A stretch of 64,000 nt of DNA from positions 129,501 through 193,500 of the forward strand of contig VCAZ01000271.1 of NCBI GenBank assembly GCA_005784505.1. The letters are read 5' to 3'. The stretch is from Bagarius yarrelli. Taxonomy: Eukaryota > Chordata > Actinopteri > Siluriformes > Sisoridae. The stretch's first letter is position 1. The number at the start of each line of letters is the position of its first letter. Below are positions 11,301 to 22,654 of this stretch, one piece after another. Below the pieces are notes generated by a model that was not told the origin of the DNA, ran no database searches, and was given only the letters and a program-made list of their open reading frames with translations. The position numbers and the translations under genes are program-made.

Positions 11301-11503
11301 GTGCTTGATTGTAAGACCAGGAAGACCTTGGATCGAGCCCCACTATCACCAGTCTGCCGCTGCTACCAGAGCCCCTGAACAAGACCTTTAACCCTTCCTG
11401 CTCCAGGGGGCGCTGTATCATAGCCGACCCTTTCTAAGATGGGCTATGCAATGAAACAAATTTCACTGTGCTGTAAGGTGTATGTGACAAATAAAGACAT
11501 TTA
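11301..11503 (+). mobile_element. tRNA-derived SINE variant with LINE-like tail
   Basis: B box-like GGATCGAGCCC at 11330-11340, then GAGCCCCTGAACAAGACCTT. Unlike the main family it continues into CCAGGGGGCGCTGTATCA and ends AATTTCACTGTGCTGTAAGG... GTGACAAATAAAGAC, a tail like CR1/L2-type LINEs. The CCAGGGGGCGC part resembles a CTCF core. Confidence 0.72.
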
Positions 11504-12336
11504 CTATGTCTCATAACTTCATTTCCTGTTTTGCCAGTGTACTGGGGAAAAAGGATCAATTTTATGTATATCTTCTGTTCCCTCTATAAACTGCCTTCTA
11601 TAATTTTAACTTTATTTTTGATGGCTCGATCTAACACTTCATTACATATAGCGAAAATAAAGAAACTGTATTATTTATAAATGTATTTATCATTTACAAT
11701 AATTTTAAATAATATTTATTTAATATTCATTTATAATAATACAATTTTTCCAATAAATTAAATTGTTTTAGAATCTAGAGTAACAGCTTCTCTTTTCTCT
11801 CTCTCTGTTTCTGTCTCACGTCAGTCCAAATCAAAGATCAAAAAACTTCCTTCACGAATCTCAAGGCGCTGATATGCCAAGGCATTCGAATTTGACTTGC
11901 AAAATGCTGGAAACGGGTCCGGGCGTGAAAACTCAGGTTTTGTTTTTCAAAGCCAGGCACAAGTTCAGAGGAACCATACTCATACAACATTTGCTTTTTG
12001 TTTAACCCCGTGGATTGAAAAAACAAGGTAACGGAAGCCGAGGAGTCTCAATGGAGACTGGAGAGACAAAGTAAAAGAGGAGAGAGAAATGTGTCACATG
12101 GTACCGGACACCCACCATTAATTACTCTTAATTAATAAAAAAAAAAATGAATTAATATATTTAGATTGTTCTTTACAGTGCGGCTTGATGGGTCTGCTCT
12201 AGATTTTAATAGCAGGGTCATATATAGGTTTAAGACCCATCAAGGCATCTAAGGAATGCTGGACTGCTGTCGTATATTTAAAAGGTTACAGTTTTTATAT
12301 TTTAAAAAAGGTTTTGAATTTCTATAACTAATAAAG
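11504..12336. other. unique, AT-rich in part, no gene seen
   Basis: Includes a short CT run at about 11795-11815 and a perfect 12-bp inverted repeat, CTTGATGGGTCT at 12184-12195 with its complement at 12233-12244. No convincing coding frame. Confidence 0.5.
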
Positions 12337-12618
12337 CAGGACTCCCCAAACTATGGCCTGGGGCCTAAATATGGCCCACCCCCATACTGGCCCGGCCCTC
12401 TAAACTTATTAGTTATTAGGGTAGAATAATATTAGTTAGATAAATCCATCAACAGAATGCTACACTCAATGTTCCATCATGATTAAAGATTCCCTAATAA
12501 TACTGGAAGGCGCTCCAGAACAGGGAACTTTCTGTTACACACAGACCCCCCTCCCCACCCACTATCAAAGAAAGAAACAATTATGTGGCCCTCACTGAAA
12601 AAAATTTGGGGAGCCCTG
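12337..12618. mobile_element. non-autonomous hAT-like element
   Basis: The left end CAGGACTCCCCAAACT and the complement of the right end, CAGGGCTCCCCAAATT, form terminal inverted repeats over a 282-bp interval. GGCC-rich subterminal DNA (GGCCCACCCCC, GGCCCGGCCC) is typical of hAT short elements. Flanking 8-mers taataaag and ttctaaat match at 5 of 8 positions, so any target duplication is eroded. There is no transposase frame. Confidence 0.72.
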
Positions 12619-13800
12619 TTCTAAATATAATCTTGATTCCTATGTAATAGACAGAGACAAATAGTACTTATGATGTTTTACGTCTGTGGATCTAAAAACA
12701 ATCTTGATGTACAGTATATGGTCTTCATTTGCTTGGTTTGTAGTGCTGACCAGCTTTAAGCAATCCGTCACCCTCTGGAGGCCAGAAGGTAACCCTTTTC
12801 TTCCTGAGAGGCTGTTCTGCCATGCCGAGAAACCCCAGATCATCTAGAGTGTAGGAGTGTGTGCGGTTTTTATGACTTAATGACTTCTGTCAGCTCTGAT
12901 CAGCGAGTTGAGCTGAGTGTTGCCAGCTGTGAGTTTGCTTTTGCGTATGTAAAGGAAGGGTGTGAGTCTCAGTCTGGCCTCGTGGTGGGGATGAAGCCTC
13001 ATTTATGGAGTCTTGGATTATTTCAGAGAGCTTGGCTTGTTAGAAAGTATTCGAGATAGCAGGGGAGTGAAATGGGGGTCGGGGTGAGAAAAGGTACCCA
13101 CAGGGCACTCTTGGGTCAATACCCCAGGAATGCAGTGGTACAGCTAGGCACTTTGGAAACTGTGGCACAAAGCAAAGTGATAATCATTTTAAAAGCCTGA
13201 CAAGGTGAAAATGACTTGTGAATAGATTAAAGCTGAGGCGCTCGGTTGCCAAAGCCCACCTCATTCTGTATTCCATGCTAAAGACTGGAGTCGAGGGAGC
13301 GCTTCGAATCTACATTTAAAGAACAGGAATGTTGGTGGACCAGGATCTGAGGACAGAGGATCTGTGTTAGCTCTCTTCTCTTTTCCTCTTCATCCCCCCT
13401 GGAGGTACGCAAGGGTCATTATTTTTAGTCTTTTTTTTTGAAGTGTTCAGCCTTTTGATGTTGCCCCGTTCTCTTTGGGCAGGCTTGGCCTCGAGGATAT
13501 TTAATATCGCTCCAGCAAATTTCCAGTTAGGAATAATTTGAAGCCAGCATCTGTCAAAGGCACAAGCGGTTAAATACATTGGTCCCGGTTAAAGAGGCAG
13601 AAAATGAAGTCAGATTACACTGAGCACCTTTAGCAGGAACATAAGGTGGTGGTGGTGGGGGTGGTTGAGAGATAAAAAAAAAAAAATCATTAATGCTTAT
13701 GGCTAAAAAGTAAATAAAAGTATGGCACCCTACAGCCCCTTCTACATTTTGCTTTTTTTTACCAAGGTTGGTTCCAGGCTGGTGCTGTGCCAAGGGTGGC
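12619..13800. other. unique DNA, candidate non-coding element at about 12880-13330
   Basis: Repeat-free, moderately GC sequence with clean composition. Small open frames have no recognisable domain. A GGTGGTGGTGG run lies at about 13645-13660 and an A-run at 13675-13686. Confidence 0.35.
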
Positions 13801-15534
13801 ACACGTTAACGACTGAATGGCGTTTGCACTGGCAGAAGGCAGAACCCAGTGTGTGATCAGAATAGCTTGTTATGTTAGAATCTGCTGCTTCTGCCTATCT
13901 TTCATCCCTGTTGACTTCTTGATCGGTGGAGCTGTTTGCCATTCCGTTACTATTTTGTTTTGGATTTTCCTCACGTGATGGTAAGATAATCGTCAGTCTT
14001 TTCCGTGAGCATAGTTGAAGCTCCACCCACTGACATCACACTGTAGGTTCCTATATTTAGGACCAGCAAGGTTTTGGGGTCGGTTTGGAAGCAGGATCCT
14101 GGCAGCGTTTCAGGTTTTTTTTTACTGTAAATGTGCATCCCTTTCCCGATTGGGCTTCGGGTCCAGCACCAGTCCTGGTAGAAAAGCAGTATCTCTTGAT
14201 GGGGGCATCACACTGTATCATTCTGTAACATACAGCGCTGGATTGCCTCAAAGCCTTAATAATTTATTTACAGACCTCAGGAAAAAAGGAAAGAAAGTAA
14301 GACAGGCCCAGGTTTCCTTGTTCTCCTTTTATCAGAAATGTATAGTAGCAGGGACTGATGCATCCCTGGTGTCTCTACATCAAAAGTCCCCCTGTGTATC
14401 TATGGAGTGTACAGGGTAAAAACTTTTATCATGGCACACAATATGAGGCGATCGCCGGTGGAGTGTTTTTAGAGCATGCACCAGGGACTTCGACAGCTGC
14501 TGTCTGTCTTTATTCAAACTGACTTGGACATTCTGTTGGAAATCGTCTTGGCTTGTCTTCCCTTTTTTTTTTTTTTTTTTACAAACAAACAACTGATGAG
14601 GGCGGGACTTAAATCAATGATTCAAATGAATAACATGTTGAATGAATCCCAGATGTATGCACAACTCAGCCGACATTTGATTTGGTTTGATTGTATGCCG
14701 ATGCAAATTTCTTGCAGAATATGAATTCTTAGGGCAAAAATTCTTAAGGGAGGACATTCCTATGTCGAGGTGTAAGGCAGCCATTATACACAAATGAATA
14801 GCAGTTAGGAATTATCCCTACATCTTTCATCTCTTCATTACTCCCCCCTCCCACCGCCACCGCACCGTTCACCACCTCTCCACCTGTGTCCGGATGAAGA
14901 CAGGTTGCGTGAGCTGTTCAACTCATATGCGATCTTCAGGGAAAAAAACAGTGCATTAGTTCCAGGTCATCTTGGAAGCATGTAAAATGGACCAGAAGAG
15001 TGCAGAGGTTTGGGGGGAAAATCCTGTCTCGGCAGGGAGGAAGAAGCCTGAGGAATATTAGCGAGCAGGGACTCATCACTCTCTATTCGTTCGCTCTCTC
15101 TCTCTCTCTCTTCATTCATCTTAACCCCTCCACTTTTTGCCATGTGTTGCAAATTAACAGCACATCGCCTTCTAACCCCCAATCCTGGATCTTACGTCCT
15201 CTCTTCATTTTCCAGTGAAATATGTCGAGGAGTCAGGTTTGCGCAAATGTTTTGCAGCATGAAAAACATGCCGGTGCGACTCAAGTGCATGCCATAAATC
15301 TGGTCTTAGATTCAAAACCACTTTGGATTTTAAATTCACTTTAAAATGTTACTGTAAGTAAAATGAAAGATGTGTCAACTATTAATGAGCCATAAAAAAG
15401 ATTTCTCTCATATATAACTTGCTAAGAAATAAGTAATTTATACACCACATTATATGGCTAAACCCTTGTGGAGACCTTACTATCTCACACACATATGCGT
15501 GCCACAAAGAAAGCACAAAGTCTTCTAGAATGTC
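13801..15534. other. unique DNA, no gene identified
   Basis: A 134-codon frame at 14015-14419 on the plus strand overlaps a minus-strand frame and shows no motif I recognise. A poly-T run lies at 14563-14580 and a CT run at about 15091-15111. Nothing here is convincingly coding. Confidence 0.45.
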
Positions 15535-15853
15535 TTTGTATAATGGAGTGTTACATTTTACCGTCACCGAAACTAAGAAACTTGAACTCTGTTGCAGGAT
15601 GACAATGTCCCTGTGCCCAAAACCCCTGATCTCCATGAAGACATGCTATCTTCTTGTTGGAGTGAAAGAACTCTCATGTCCTGTACAGACTTTGAACTCA
15701 ACTCCTTTAAACTGAACTCCAGGACTAAACCCTAGACAACATTAGTGTCTGATCTCACTAATAATAATTGTGTGACTGAATAATTGAATCTAGTAAAAAA
15801 ACTTGCACAGACATGATAGGCAGGTGTTTCAGAATGTTTTGTCATATAGTGTA
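15535..15853 (+). mobile_element. dispersed DNA-transposon-like repeat, copy 2
   Basis: Contains AATGTCCCTGTGCCCAAAAC, TCTCCATGAAGACATGCTAT and CATTAGTGTCTGATCTCACT, and ends in GTCATATAGTGTA. The same modules are present, inverted, at about 16940-17413. Confidence 0.6.
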
Positions 15854-16345
15854 GACTAAGTTAGGAATAGGACAGTTATAATGCATCTTTTTTCTCTCTC
15901 TGTCACTTTCATTCAAAACTTTCTGTGCATTAGTGAAATATTAGTTCATGGCTAATGGTAGACGTTGATTGTGCCACCCATCAGATAATAAGATAAGAGA
16001 AAGAAAGAAAGAGATAGAGGAAGAAATAGAAAGAGAGAGACAAGAGAAGAGCCGGTATGTTTGATGGTGAGCCAATCATTTTGCCCTGGCAGGCTTTTGA
16101 AGTGAGATTGGGTATTAAATAAGCAGGAAATGGATGCTAGTTAGTCTCTTCAAACTTTCCCGTTTGCTTTGGCCCACTGTGGTGGAGCAGACAAGGAGAC
16201 GAGGGGACAAGGCGTCAGCACAGACCGAGGCGTGCAGTCACTCTGAAATGGGGCTGTCAGGCCTCATTAGATAAACTGAGCATTAGAACTTGGCCAGTGA
16301 TTTAAAACTCTATTACCTGGCCTCTTTTTTTATTAACTTTAGAGC
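15854..16345. other. unique segment, candidate non-coding element at 16050-16345
   Basis: After a GA-rich patch (about 15997-16040) comes a repeat-free stretch with GCCAATCATTTTGCCC, CTCATTAGATAAACTGAGC and TTTATTAACTTTAGAGCC. It stops at a (CT)n tract. Texture suggests constrained non-coding DNA, untested. Confidence 0.33.
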
Positions 16346-16351
16346 CATTAC

Positions 16352-16400
<49 letters not shown>
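16352..16400. repeat. (CT)n microsatellite
   Basis: About 48 bp of CT dinucleotides with one TCTG interruption near the right end. Confidence 0.95.
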
Positions 16401-16524
16401 GATGGTGTCTCACCATTAAGAGCTCCCTGTTATGGAACAAGGCTCTGAGAGAGCTTTTAGTACCTCTGGAGATCTAAGAATCGTCAAAATGTGTACAGAA
16501 ATGCAGTGCTGGCTCAAACGATTA

Positions 16525-16640
16525 TGGGGTGCTGATTGGAAGGTTAGGGTTCAAGCTGCCACTGTTGGGCCCTTGAGCAAGGTCCCTAACCATTCAATGA
16601 CCAGAAGCTCTAAACTTATCTTCCTAAACTGTAAAATATG
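16525..16640 (+). mobile_element. tRNA-derived SINE, 5'-truncated
   Basis: GGGTGCTGATTGGAAGGTTA, then CAAGCTGCCACTGTTGGGCC and TTGAGCAAGGTCCCTAACC. The tail has decayed to CTGTAAAATATGAATG. Confidence 0.8.
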
Positions 16641-16699
16641 AATGAACATATTACACTGCATTGTATTGACAAGAATGTCTTCTGTCATGTACATGAAAC

Positions 16700-16920
16700 C
16701 AGAAAGGCATGACCATGAAAAATTTTCTGCAGCATGGAGCAACCTGCTCATCCATCTAGTCAGATGAGAACCGGTTCCACCAGACTGAGCCTGGTTTATC
16801 CCAGGGTATTTTTCTCCATTCTGTCACAGATTTTGGTTCCTTGCCACTGTCGCCTCTTAATATACAGATTCTGCAAAGCTGCTTTGACACAAAAAGCTTT
16901 ATATAAATAAAGGGGACTTG
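16700..16920 (+). mobile_element. dispersed repeat with GCTGCTTTGACACAA tail, copy 2
   Basis: Contains CAGCATGGAGCAACCTGCTC, CCTGGTTTATCCCAGGGTAT, TTTGGTTCCTTGCCACTGTC and the tail GCAAAGCTGCTTTGACACAA with TATATAAATAAAGGGG. It is the same family as 9990-10255 and 18921-19190. Confidence 0.65.
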
Positions 16921-16939
16921 ATATCACATCCATATGTGT

Positions 16940-17413
16940 TTTATGATAATCTTGTTCCAGATGTTAGTCTCACATATCCTCCTATAATCACCTCCAGTCT
17001 TCTGTGCAGATTTTCCACTAGATTGTATCAAATGACTCAAATGAGAATTGGATCATTCATTCATAATAGTATTAATGAGCTCAGACACTAATGTTGCGGT
17101 GAGGAGGTCTGGGGTTCAGTGTGGGTTCCAGTTCATCCCAAAGGTGTTTAGTATTAAGGTTTGAGTCAGAATCAGGACCTTTTTACAGGACATGAGAGTT
17201 TTTCACACCAATCAAAACATAGCAGTCTTCATGGAGTTCAGAGGTTTTGTACACAGGGGCAGGGAACAGGGTTTAAGTCTCTTAGGTCCATTAAAGGAAT
17301 AATGGCATGCTCCAACATACGATGTTTGGACAACTGTGTGTTTCGATGGTTTGGATAAAACACATTTATGTGGGTCTGCTCTTAAGGTATCCACATCCTA
17401 TTGACCATATAGT
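16940..17413 (-). mobile_element. dispersed DNA-transposon-like repeat, copy 3 (longest)
   Basis: Inverted relative to copies 1 and 2. CAGACACTAATGTTGCGGTG, TTCATGGAGTTCAGAGGTTT and TTGTACACAGGGGCAGGGAA align with the complements of modules in copy 2. The right edge TTGACCATATAGT is the complement of an ACTATATGG-type end. The left edge is approximate. Confidence 0.58.
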
Positions 17414-18920
17414 TCATGTTATTACTATGGCAACCAGTAATAGGATAGGAACCCCTCCTGGCGACTTTACGGCACAGAGAATGGTGACTTGCAGAGATAA
17501 AATTCCCCTTTAAAATTTATTCTAAATACATCTGTTAAATCTCACAGCACTATTATCTCTATCTGTGCTTGGATCTTTATTCGTCTGCCTCCTATAGGAT
17601 TTCGGTATGAAGATCAGGGCGCCGTCCCAGTGACCTCGAACCGGAGATGTGGAATGCTTTCTCTGTGTGAAGCAGCTTTAGTGAGTGACAGTTGAGAGGG
17701 AACGTTTGACTGCCTCTCATGAACACCAGGGAAATGGAGGAGGAGGGGTGAAAGGGCAGATGTCTGCCACAGAATTTAATTAGGGAGACGGCATCCTTTG
17801 TCCTCGATATTGTTGCTGCAGGCGTTCTTTAATTGCCCCCCCACTCAACCACCCCTCCCAACCTAAATCCCTTGTGTCTCTTACGCTTATTAGCATTTAT
17901 TCTAAATGGGAACTGCTGTCTTACCTTTAATTCATTCTTATGCATGCTAGAATTTGTCAACCTTCATCAACTGCTACGCTTACTGGTTGTTTTTTTCCAA
18001 GATGTTTGTCTCGTATATATAAAACATTGTTTTTAAGTTTTTACCAGTTAAACAACCACTTGTGACGCTAGAGACTCCTTCAATAAACAAACAAACACAG
18101 AAACAAAATAAAAGTCCTTGAACCTCACCTTTGAGAAAGTTTAATCAGGTTAGACGAATTCAAGATAAGTTTTATAATTTACATACAATAAGAGATGCTG
18201 CTTACTTTTGAACTGATAATCTGGCCAATCTGACTGGAAAATGGTGCTCTCCAGGAAAACGTTTGCAAAAAACCTAAAGGAATAACGCTTTTCCGGGCTC
18301 TCCGGTTTCTCTCTGAGATCCGTCCTATCTATTCGATCCATCTGTAGACAGGAGAGGACCTCCTGAACCCGGAGACAGGAGAAAGAGAATGCGTGTAATA
18401 AACAGGAAGTGGCCTGAGGGTCTCCTTCGGTGTCTTAGGAGCTCAGTCATAGCAATATGTATTCAAAAGAGCTTCCACTGTGGAGATCAGCCCCACCCTA
18501 CAGCAAGCTTAGACACAAAGACGAGGACTTTAGTAGGGATTTTTTTACCCAGAGACCAATCGCTAAATCTAAAGACTTTTATCTGTGCCGGCTGCTCCCC
18601 TGACATACAGTAATAACCCAAAGACTCACGAGCACCAGCTCATGGGTGTATGACTCTCGTAACGCTTTTCCTCTGGGGCTGTTGCTAAAACCGACGTCCA
18701 ATCGGCAACCGGGTTACAATTTTCCACCGAAAAACCTTCAACTCCAGACCATAGCATAAAACAGGATCTTTAAAAGTTTGGGTAAATAAAAACCAACTAA
18801 ATATCTCATTTCAGCTTTGTTTGCACAAGAGATCAACGCTCATCTCACCATCAGGCAGATACGGGAAATTGTTTCTGATAGTGGATAGAACAGTTAGTTA
18901 AGTGAGACAGAGACAGAAAG
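17414..18920. other. unique DNA, no gene identified
   Basis: Repeat-poor. The 17580-17870 part is GC-balanced and clean. A minus-strand 63-codon frame at 18150-18341 has no recognised domain. Confidence 0.45.
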
Positions 18921-19190
18921 CAGATTCCCAGTGATAACCTGGTCCTCCAGACGGCCATCCAGACAAGACCGCAGAATCTTTACGGCATTATGGAATAATC
19001 TGCTGGTTTGTCTGGTCAGAGGAAAACTGCTGGTTTCTTGTCACTGTCCCCTCTGGCTTGCTAAGTTGGGAACTCTTAATTTACTGATACTAGTTAAACT
19101 GAACTTAGTTTTTTAGTCAGTGTTCACTGTTGTCTTATAAGATTCTGTAAAGCTGCTTTGACACAATCTCTGCACCATATAAATAAAGGG
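18921..19190 (+). mobile_element. dispersed repeat with GCTGCTTTGACACAA tail, copy 3
   Basis: Carries TTCCCAGTGATAACCTGGTC, CCAGACGGCCATCCAGACAA, TGGAATAATCTGCTGGTTTG, then GTAAAGCTGCTTTGACACAA and ATATAAATAAAGGGG. The tail abuts the next SINE with no spacer. Confidence 0.68.
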
Positions 19191-19390
19191 GAAGTGGTAG
19201 CACAGTGGTTAAAGTGTTGTACCGCTAACTGGAAGATCAGGATTTGATTCCCAGCACCATCAAGTTGTCACTGTTGGGCCCCTAAGCAAGGCCATTTCCC
19301 CCTAATTGCTCAGTTGTAAAGAAGAGATAAATGAAAGACGCTCTGGATAGGGACGTCTACCAAATTCTGTAATTGTAAATGTAAAGGTGA
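19191..19390 (+). mobile_element. tRNA-derived SINE, full length
   Basis: The head has a consensus A box, TAGCACAGTGG. The B-box position reads GATTTGATTCC, one or two bases off consensus. The body GGGCCCCTAAGCAAGGCC and tail CGCTCTGGATAGGGACGTCT, ending in TGTAATTGTAAATGTAAA, are all present. One of the most complete copies here. Confidence 0.88.
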
Positions 19391-19607
19391 CTTCAATTGA
19401 CAGAAAAAGGATGGGATCGGAAAGTATAAAGGAGAGATGGGCAAAAGAGCCAGCTTCTGCATAATTAACAAGGAATTTTGGTCACATGTTGGTGATGCAT
19501 TCAGGTTCTGCTCCCTGGCAGTGTAAACACCAGCTACAAGTGGTATCATTGTTAAAAACGTTATAACGGTGTGGTGCATATGCTGACTTCTACTGACTGC
19601 TTTGGAG

Positions 19608-19941
19608 AAAGTGGTGGCTCAGTGTTGGACCGCTAATTGGAAGATCGGGGTTCGATTCCCAGCAATACCAAGTTATCACTGCTGGACCCCTGAGCAAGAA
19701 CTTTTGCCCAAATTGCTTAGTTGTAAAGAAGTACAATTGTACATTTTCCAGAGCAACTTACATTATTTCCAGTTCTACAACTGAGCAATTGGGATTTAAG
19801 GGCCTTGCTCAGGGGCCCAGCAATGGTGGCTTAGTGGTGCTGGGAATCGAATACAGGTTTTCAAGTTGATAGTCCAACATCTTAACCACTGCACTACCAC
19901 TTAAACGTAAGTCACTTTGGATAAGGCCAAATGCTGTACAT
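19608..19941 (+). mobile_element. SINE interrupted by an opposite-strand SINE
   Basis: A plus-strand copy begins GTGGTGGCTCAGTG, with an intact B box GGTTCGATTCC, and runs to TTAGTTGTAAAGAAG at about 19735. From about 19740 to 19903 a second copy runs on the minus strand: its tail is at the left, the body complement GGGCCTTGCTCAGGGGCCCA, and the head complement CCACTGCACTACCACTT. The first copy's tail CGTAAGTCACTTTGGATAAG then resumes at about 19905. This is a nested insertion. Confidence 0.85.
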
Positions 19942-20951
19942 GTCTTTTATTGCTTTAAATTAAAAGTTAGCAAACGTAACCGTCGTTTTTCTTTTTATTC
20001 ATAGCAAATAAGCTAGAATTTGCTTTAAAAAAAAAAAACAAGTGCTGAATAACATCATCTGTATCTCTGGAATTACTTTAGCACTTCATTAACCGTCAGT
20101 TTTAAATAACACAGTGAATTATTCAAGGTCCAGAGATCAATCCGGAATCGATTAAAACGTTTAACGAAAGCCAAAAGAGAAAATTATGGTTGCTTTGATA
20201 AATCGCCAGTCTATATAACGAGCAATTAACTTTTTTTTTTTTTACATTTCAGCTGCGTACATGATGCTTTTAAAAAAAAAAAAACAAAGAAAATTGCTTT
20301 TGACATTCAGGTACAATTTTCGATTGAAAAAATAAACAAGTCATTTTCCCGTCTTCAGGCTTTTGGGCTTTATCGTCGTTGAGTGCGGTGGAAATTATAG
20401 AGAATAATACGGCTCATCTCTCATTAAAAACTGTAATCATGCGTAAAATGAGCTTGATGGAAATCCAGCTGAAAGGTCAAAGGAACCGGAATCTTCCGGG
20501 CCGACGTGCAGTTTAACGGACAGGATTTTAATTTAGCTGCTTATTCACAACACGAGACGAATCTACGAAAGCTTCCCCAGGCACTCGGATATATTGGGGT
20601 TGGCAGTTCCCTCTGTCAAATACCTTAAACACACACACACACACACACACTTAATGATATAGAGTGCATTCGCATCTGTTGCCTGAGCTCTGGTTTAGTC
20701 GTAAGTGAGTTCTTGTCTATAGAACGAGTGTTTCCTATGAAAAACAAGGTCGAAAACTTTTCTTTCCCGCTGGGTTTACGTCTCAGGGAATAAAACTCTG
20801 GAAGAATCATTTTCACCTGAATGTCTTCCATCTTTTATTCGGATTGTAAGCAAAACATCTTCTCGATGTTTAAGAATCTGTGAGGTCTGTCTAGCTTTTC
20901 AGATTGCACTTAATCTCAGGTTATGCCTGTTTTAAAACCCACCTCTATTCA
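19942..20951. other. unique DNA with a (CA)n tract
   Basis: A-runs at about 20026-20038 and 20271-20284, and (CA)n at about 20628-20650. The 20380-20620 part looks unique and balanced. No gene seen. Confidence 0.5.
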
Positions 20952-21055
20952 ATACTGATCAGAAGGTTGTGAGTTCAACTTTCAGGATGTCCAAGCTGCC
21001 ACTGTTGGGGATTTGAGCAAAGCTTTTAACTCTCACCTCCTCAGTAGTATTAAAA
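20952..21055 (+). mobile_element. tRNA-derived SINE, diverged fragment
   Basis: CAGAAGGTTGTGAGTTCAAC (decayed B box), CCAAGCTGCCACTGTTGGGG and ATTTGAGCAAAGCTTTTAAC. The 3' tail is lost. Confidence 0.7.
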
Positions 21056-21109
21056 TACAAAACAATATAGAATTTACAGTATCGAATTTTAATACTACAT
21101 TGAAATAAA

Positions 21110-21305
21110 TAAATAAATAAATGAGATTTGAGAAAACTTTGAGAATAAAATCAAAATTACTTGAATAAAGTGGTGAAACGTTGAGAATTAAATTAAAATG
21201 ATGAGAATGAAGTTATAATACTTAAAGAATAGAATGGAAATTATGAGAATAAAGTCGAAATTGTGTCATTTTACCTTGAGAATAAAGTCAAAATATAAAG
21301 TAGAA
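21110..21305 (+). repeat. irregular GAGAATAAAGTC repeat
   Basis: Repeated GAGAATAAA(A/G)TC(A/G)AAATT-like units with variable spacing. Related to the minus-sense patches at 4964-5105 and 23385-23460. Confidence 0.6.
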
Positions 21306-21675
21306 ATCTTGTATGTAAATCGGCAAATGCTGATTGGCTGTGTTGTGGGTTGCCAGGTATCTGTTTTTTTCAGCAGACGAGAAAGACACCTTAATGGTTG
21401 ACGTGATTTTGTAACATAGGGTTATTGACATCCTTTAATAATCCTGGAATTCATATTTCAAACCAATCATAACCATCTGATGTCATCAGCGTGTGCCGAT
21501 CGAACCAAACCCGCCTCAATCCAATTCTGGATCTTTTCCTCTTTGTAAACCAAAATGTGATATTATAAATGTATTTACTTAATAAAATAACATCAAATAT
21601 TTAAACAACATCCGTAATACATTACATGCTGTACTGAACAATTGGACAGTGTTCATTTTAGTTAATGTGTAAAAA
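21306..21675. other. unique DNA, no feature seen
   Basis: About 370 bp without a recognisable repeat or coding signal. Confidence 0.5.
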
Positions 21676-21985
21676 TTTGCCTCACAGCAAGAAGGTCCCT
21701 GGTTCGATTCCCCTGCAGGGGTCTTTCTGTGTGGAGTTTGCATGTTCTCCCTGTGCTTGTGTGGGTTTACTACGGGTTCTCCGGTTTCCTCCTACAGTCC
21801 AAAAACATGTATGTGAGATGGATTGGTGATTCTAAATTGCCCATAGGAGTGAGTGTGTGTGTGGCCCTGTGATAGACTGGTGACATGTCCAGGGTGTCCC
21901 CTTCCTGCCCTTCACCCTTTCAGAGACGGCTGGGATAGACTCCAGCAGATCCCTGTTACCCCGAAATAGGGAATAATCGGGTACA
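21676..21985 (+). mobile_element. second tRNA-type SINE family
   Basis: Starts near GCCTCACAGCAAGAAGGTCC with an intact B box GGTTCGATTCC at 21701-21711. Next come GTGTGGAGTTTGCATGTTCT, CCGGTTTCCTCCTACAGTCC, TCTAAATTGCCCATAGGAGT, CTGTGATAGACTGGTGACAT and GCTGGGATAGACTCCAGCAG. This block is widespread in teleost genomes. The A-box end is lost. Confidence 0.8.
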
Positions 21986-21997
21986 AAAGAATAATCA

Positions 21998-22077
21998 GGT
22001 ACAAAATTTTATTGTTAGATTTTGCTTTAATTGTACTGGAACTGGAACCTGTGAATTTCCCACTGGGATGAATAAAG

Positions 22078-22078
<1 letters not shown>
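21998..22078 (+). mobile_element. LINE 3' tail, CR1/L2-like
   Basis: TGTGAATTTCCCACTGGGAT followed by GAATAAAGTATC is the typical 3' end of fish L2/CR1-type LINEs, which finish in a short tandem repeat. Only the last ~80 bp is present, as expected for 5'-truncated insertion. The tail runs straight into the (TATC)n tract. Confidence 0.7.

Positions 22079-22654
<576 letters not shown>

Noticed and set aside
10894..11391. 165-codon open frame with VPNSNI-type repeats
   Set aside because: Produced by an 18-bp minisatellite and run-on into a SINE; the complementary strand is also open.
14015..14419. 134-codon frame
   Set aside because: No recognised motif; overlaps an opposite frame and lacks gene context.
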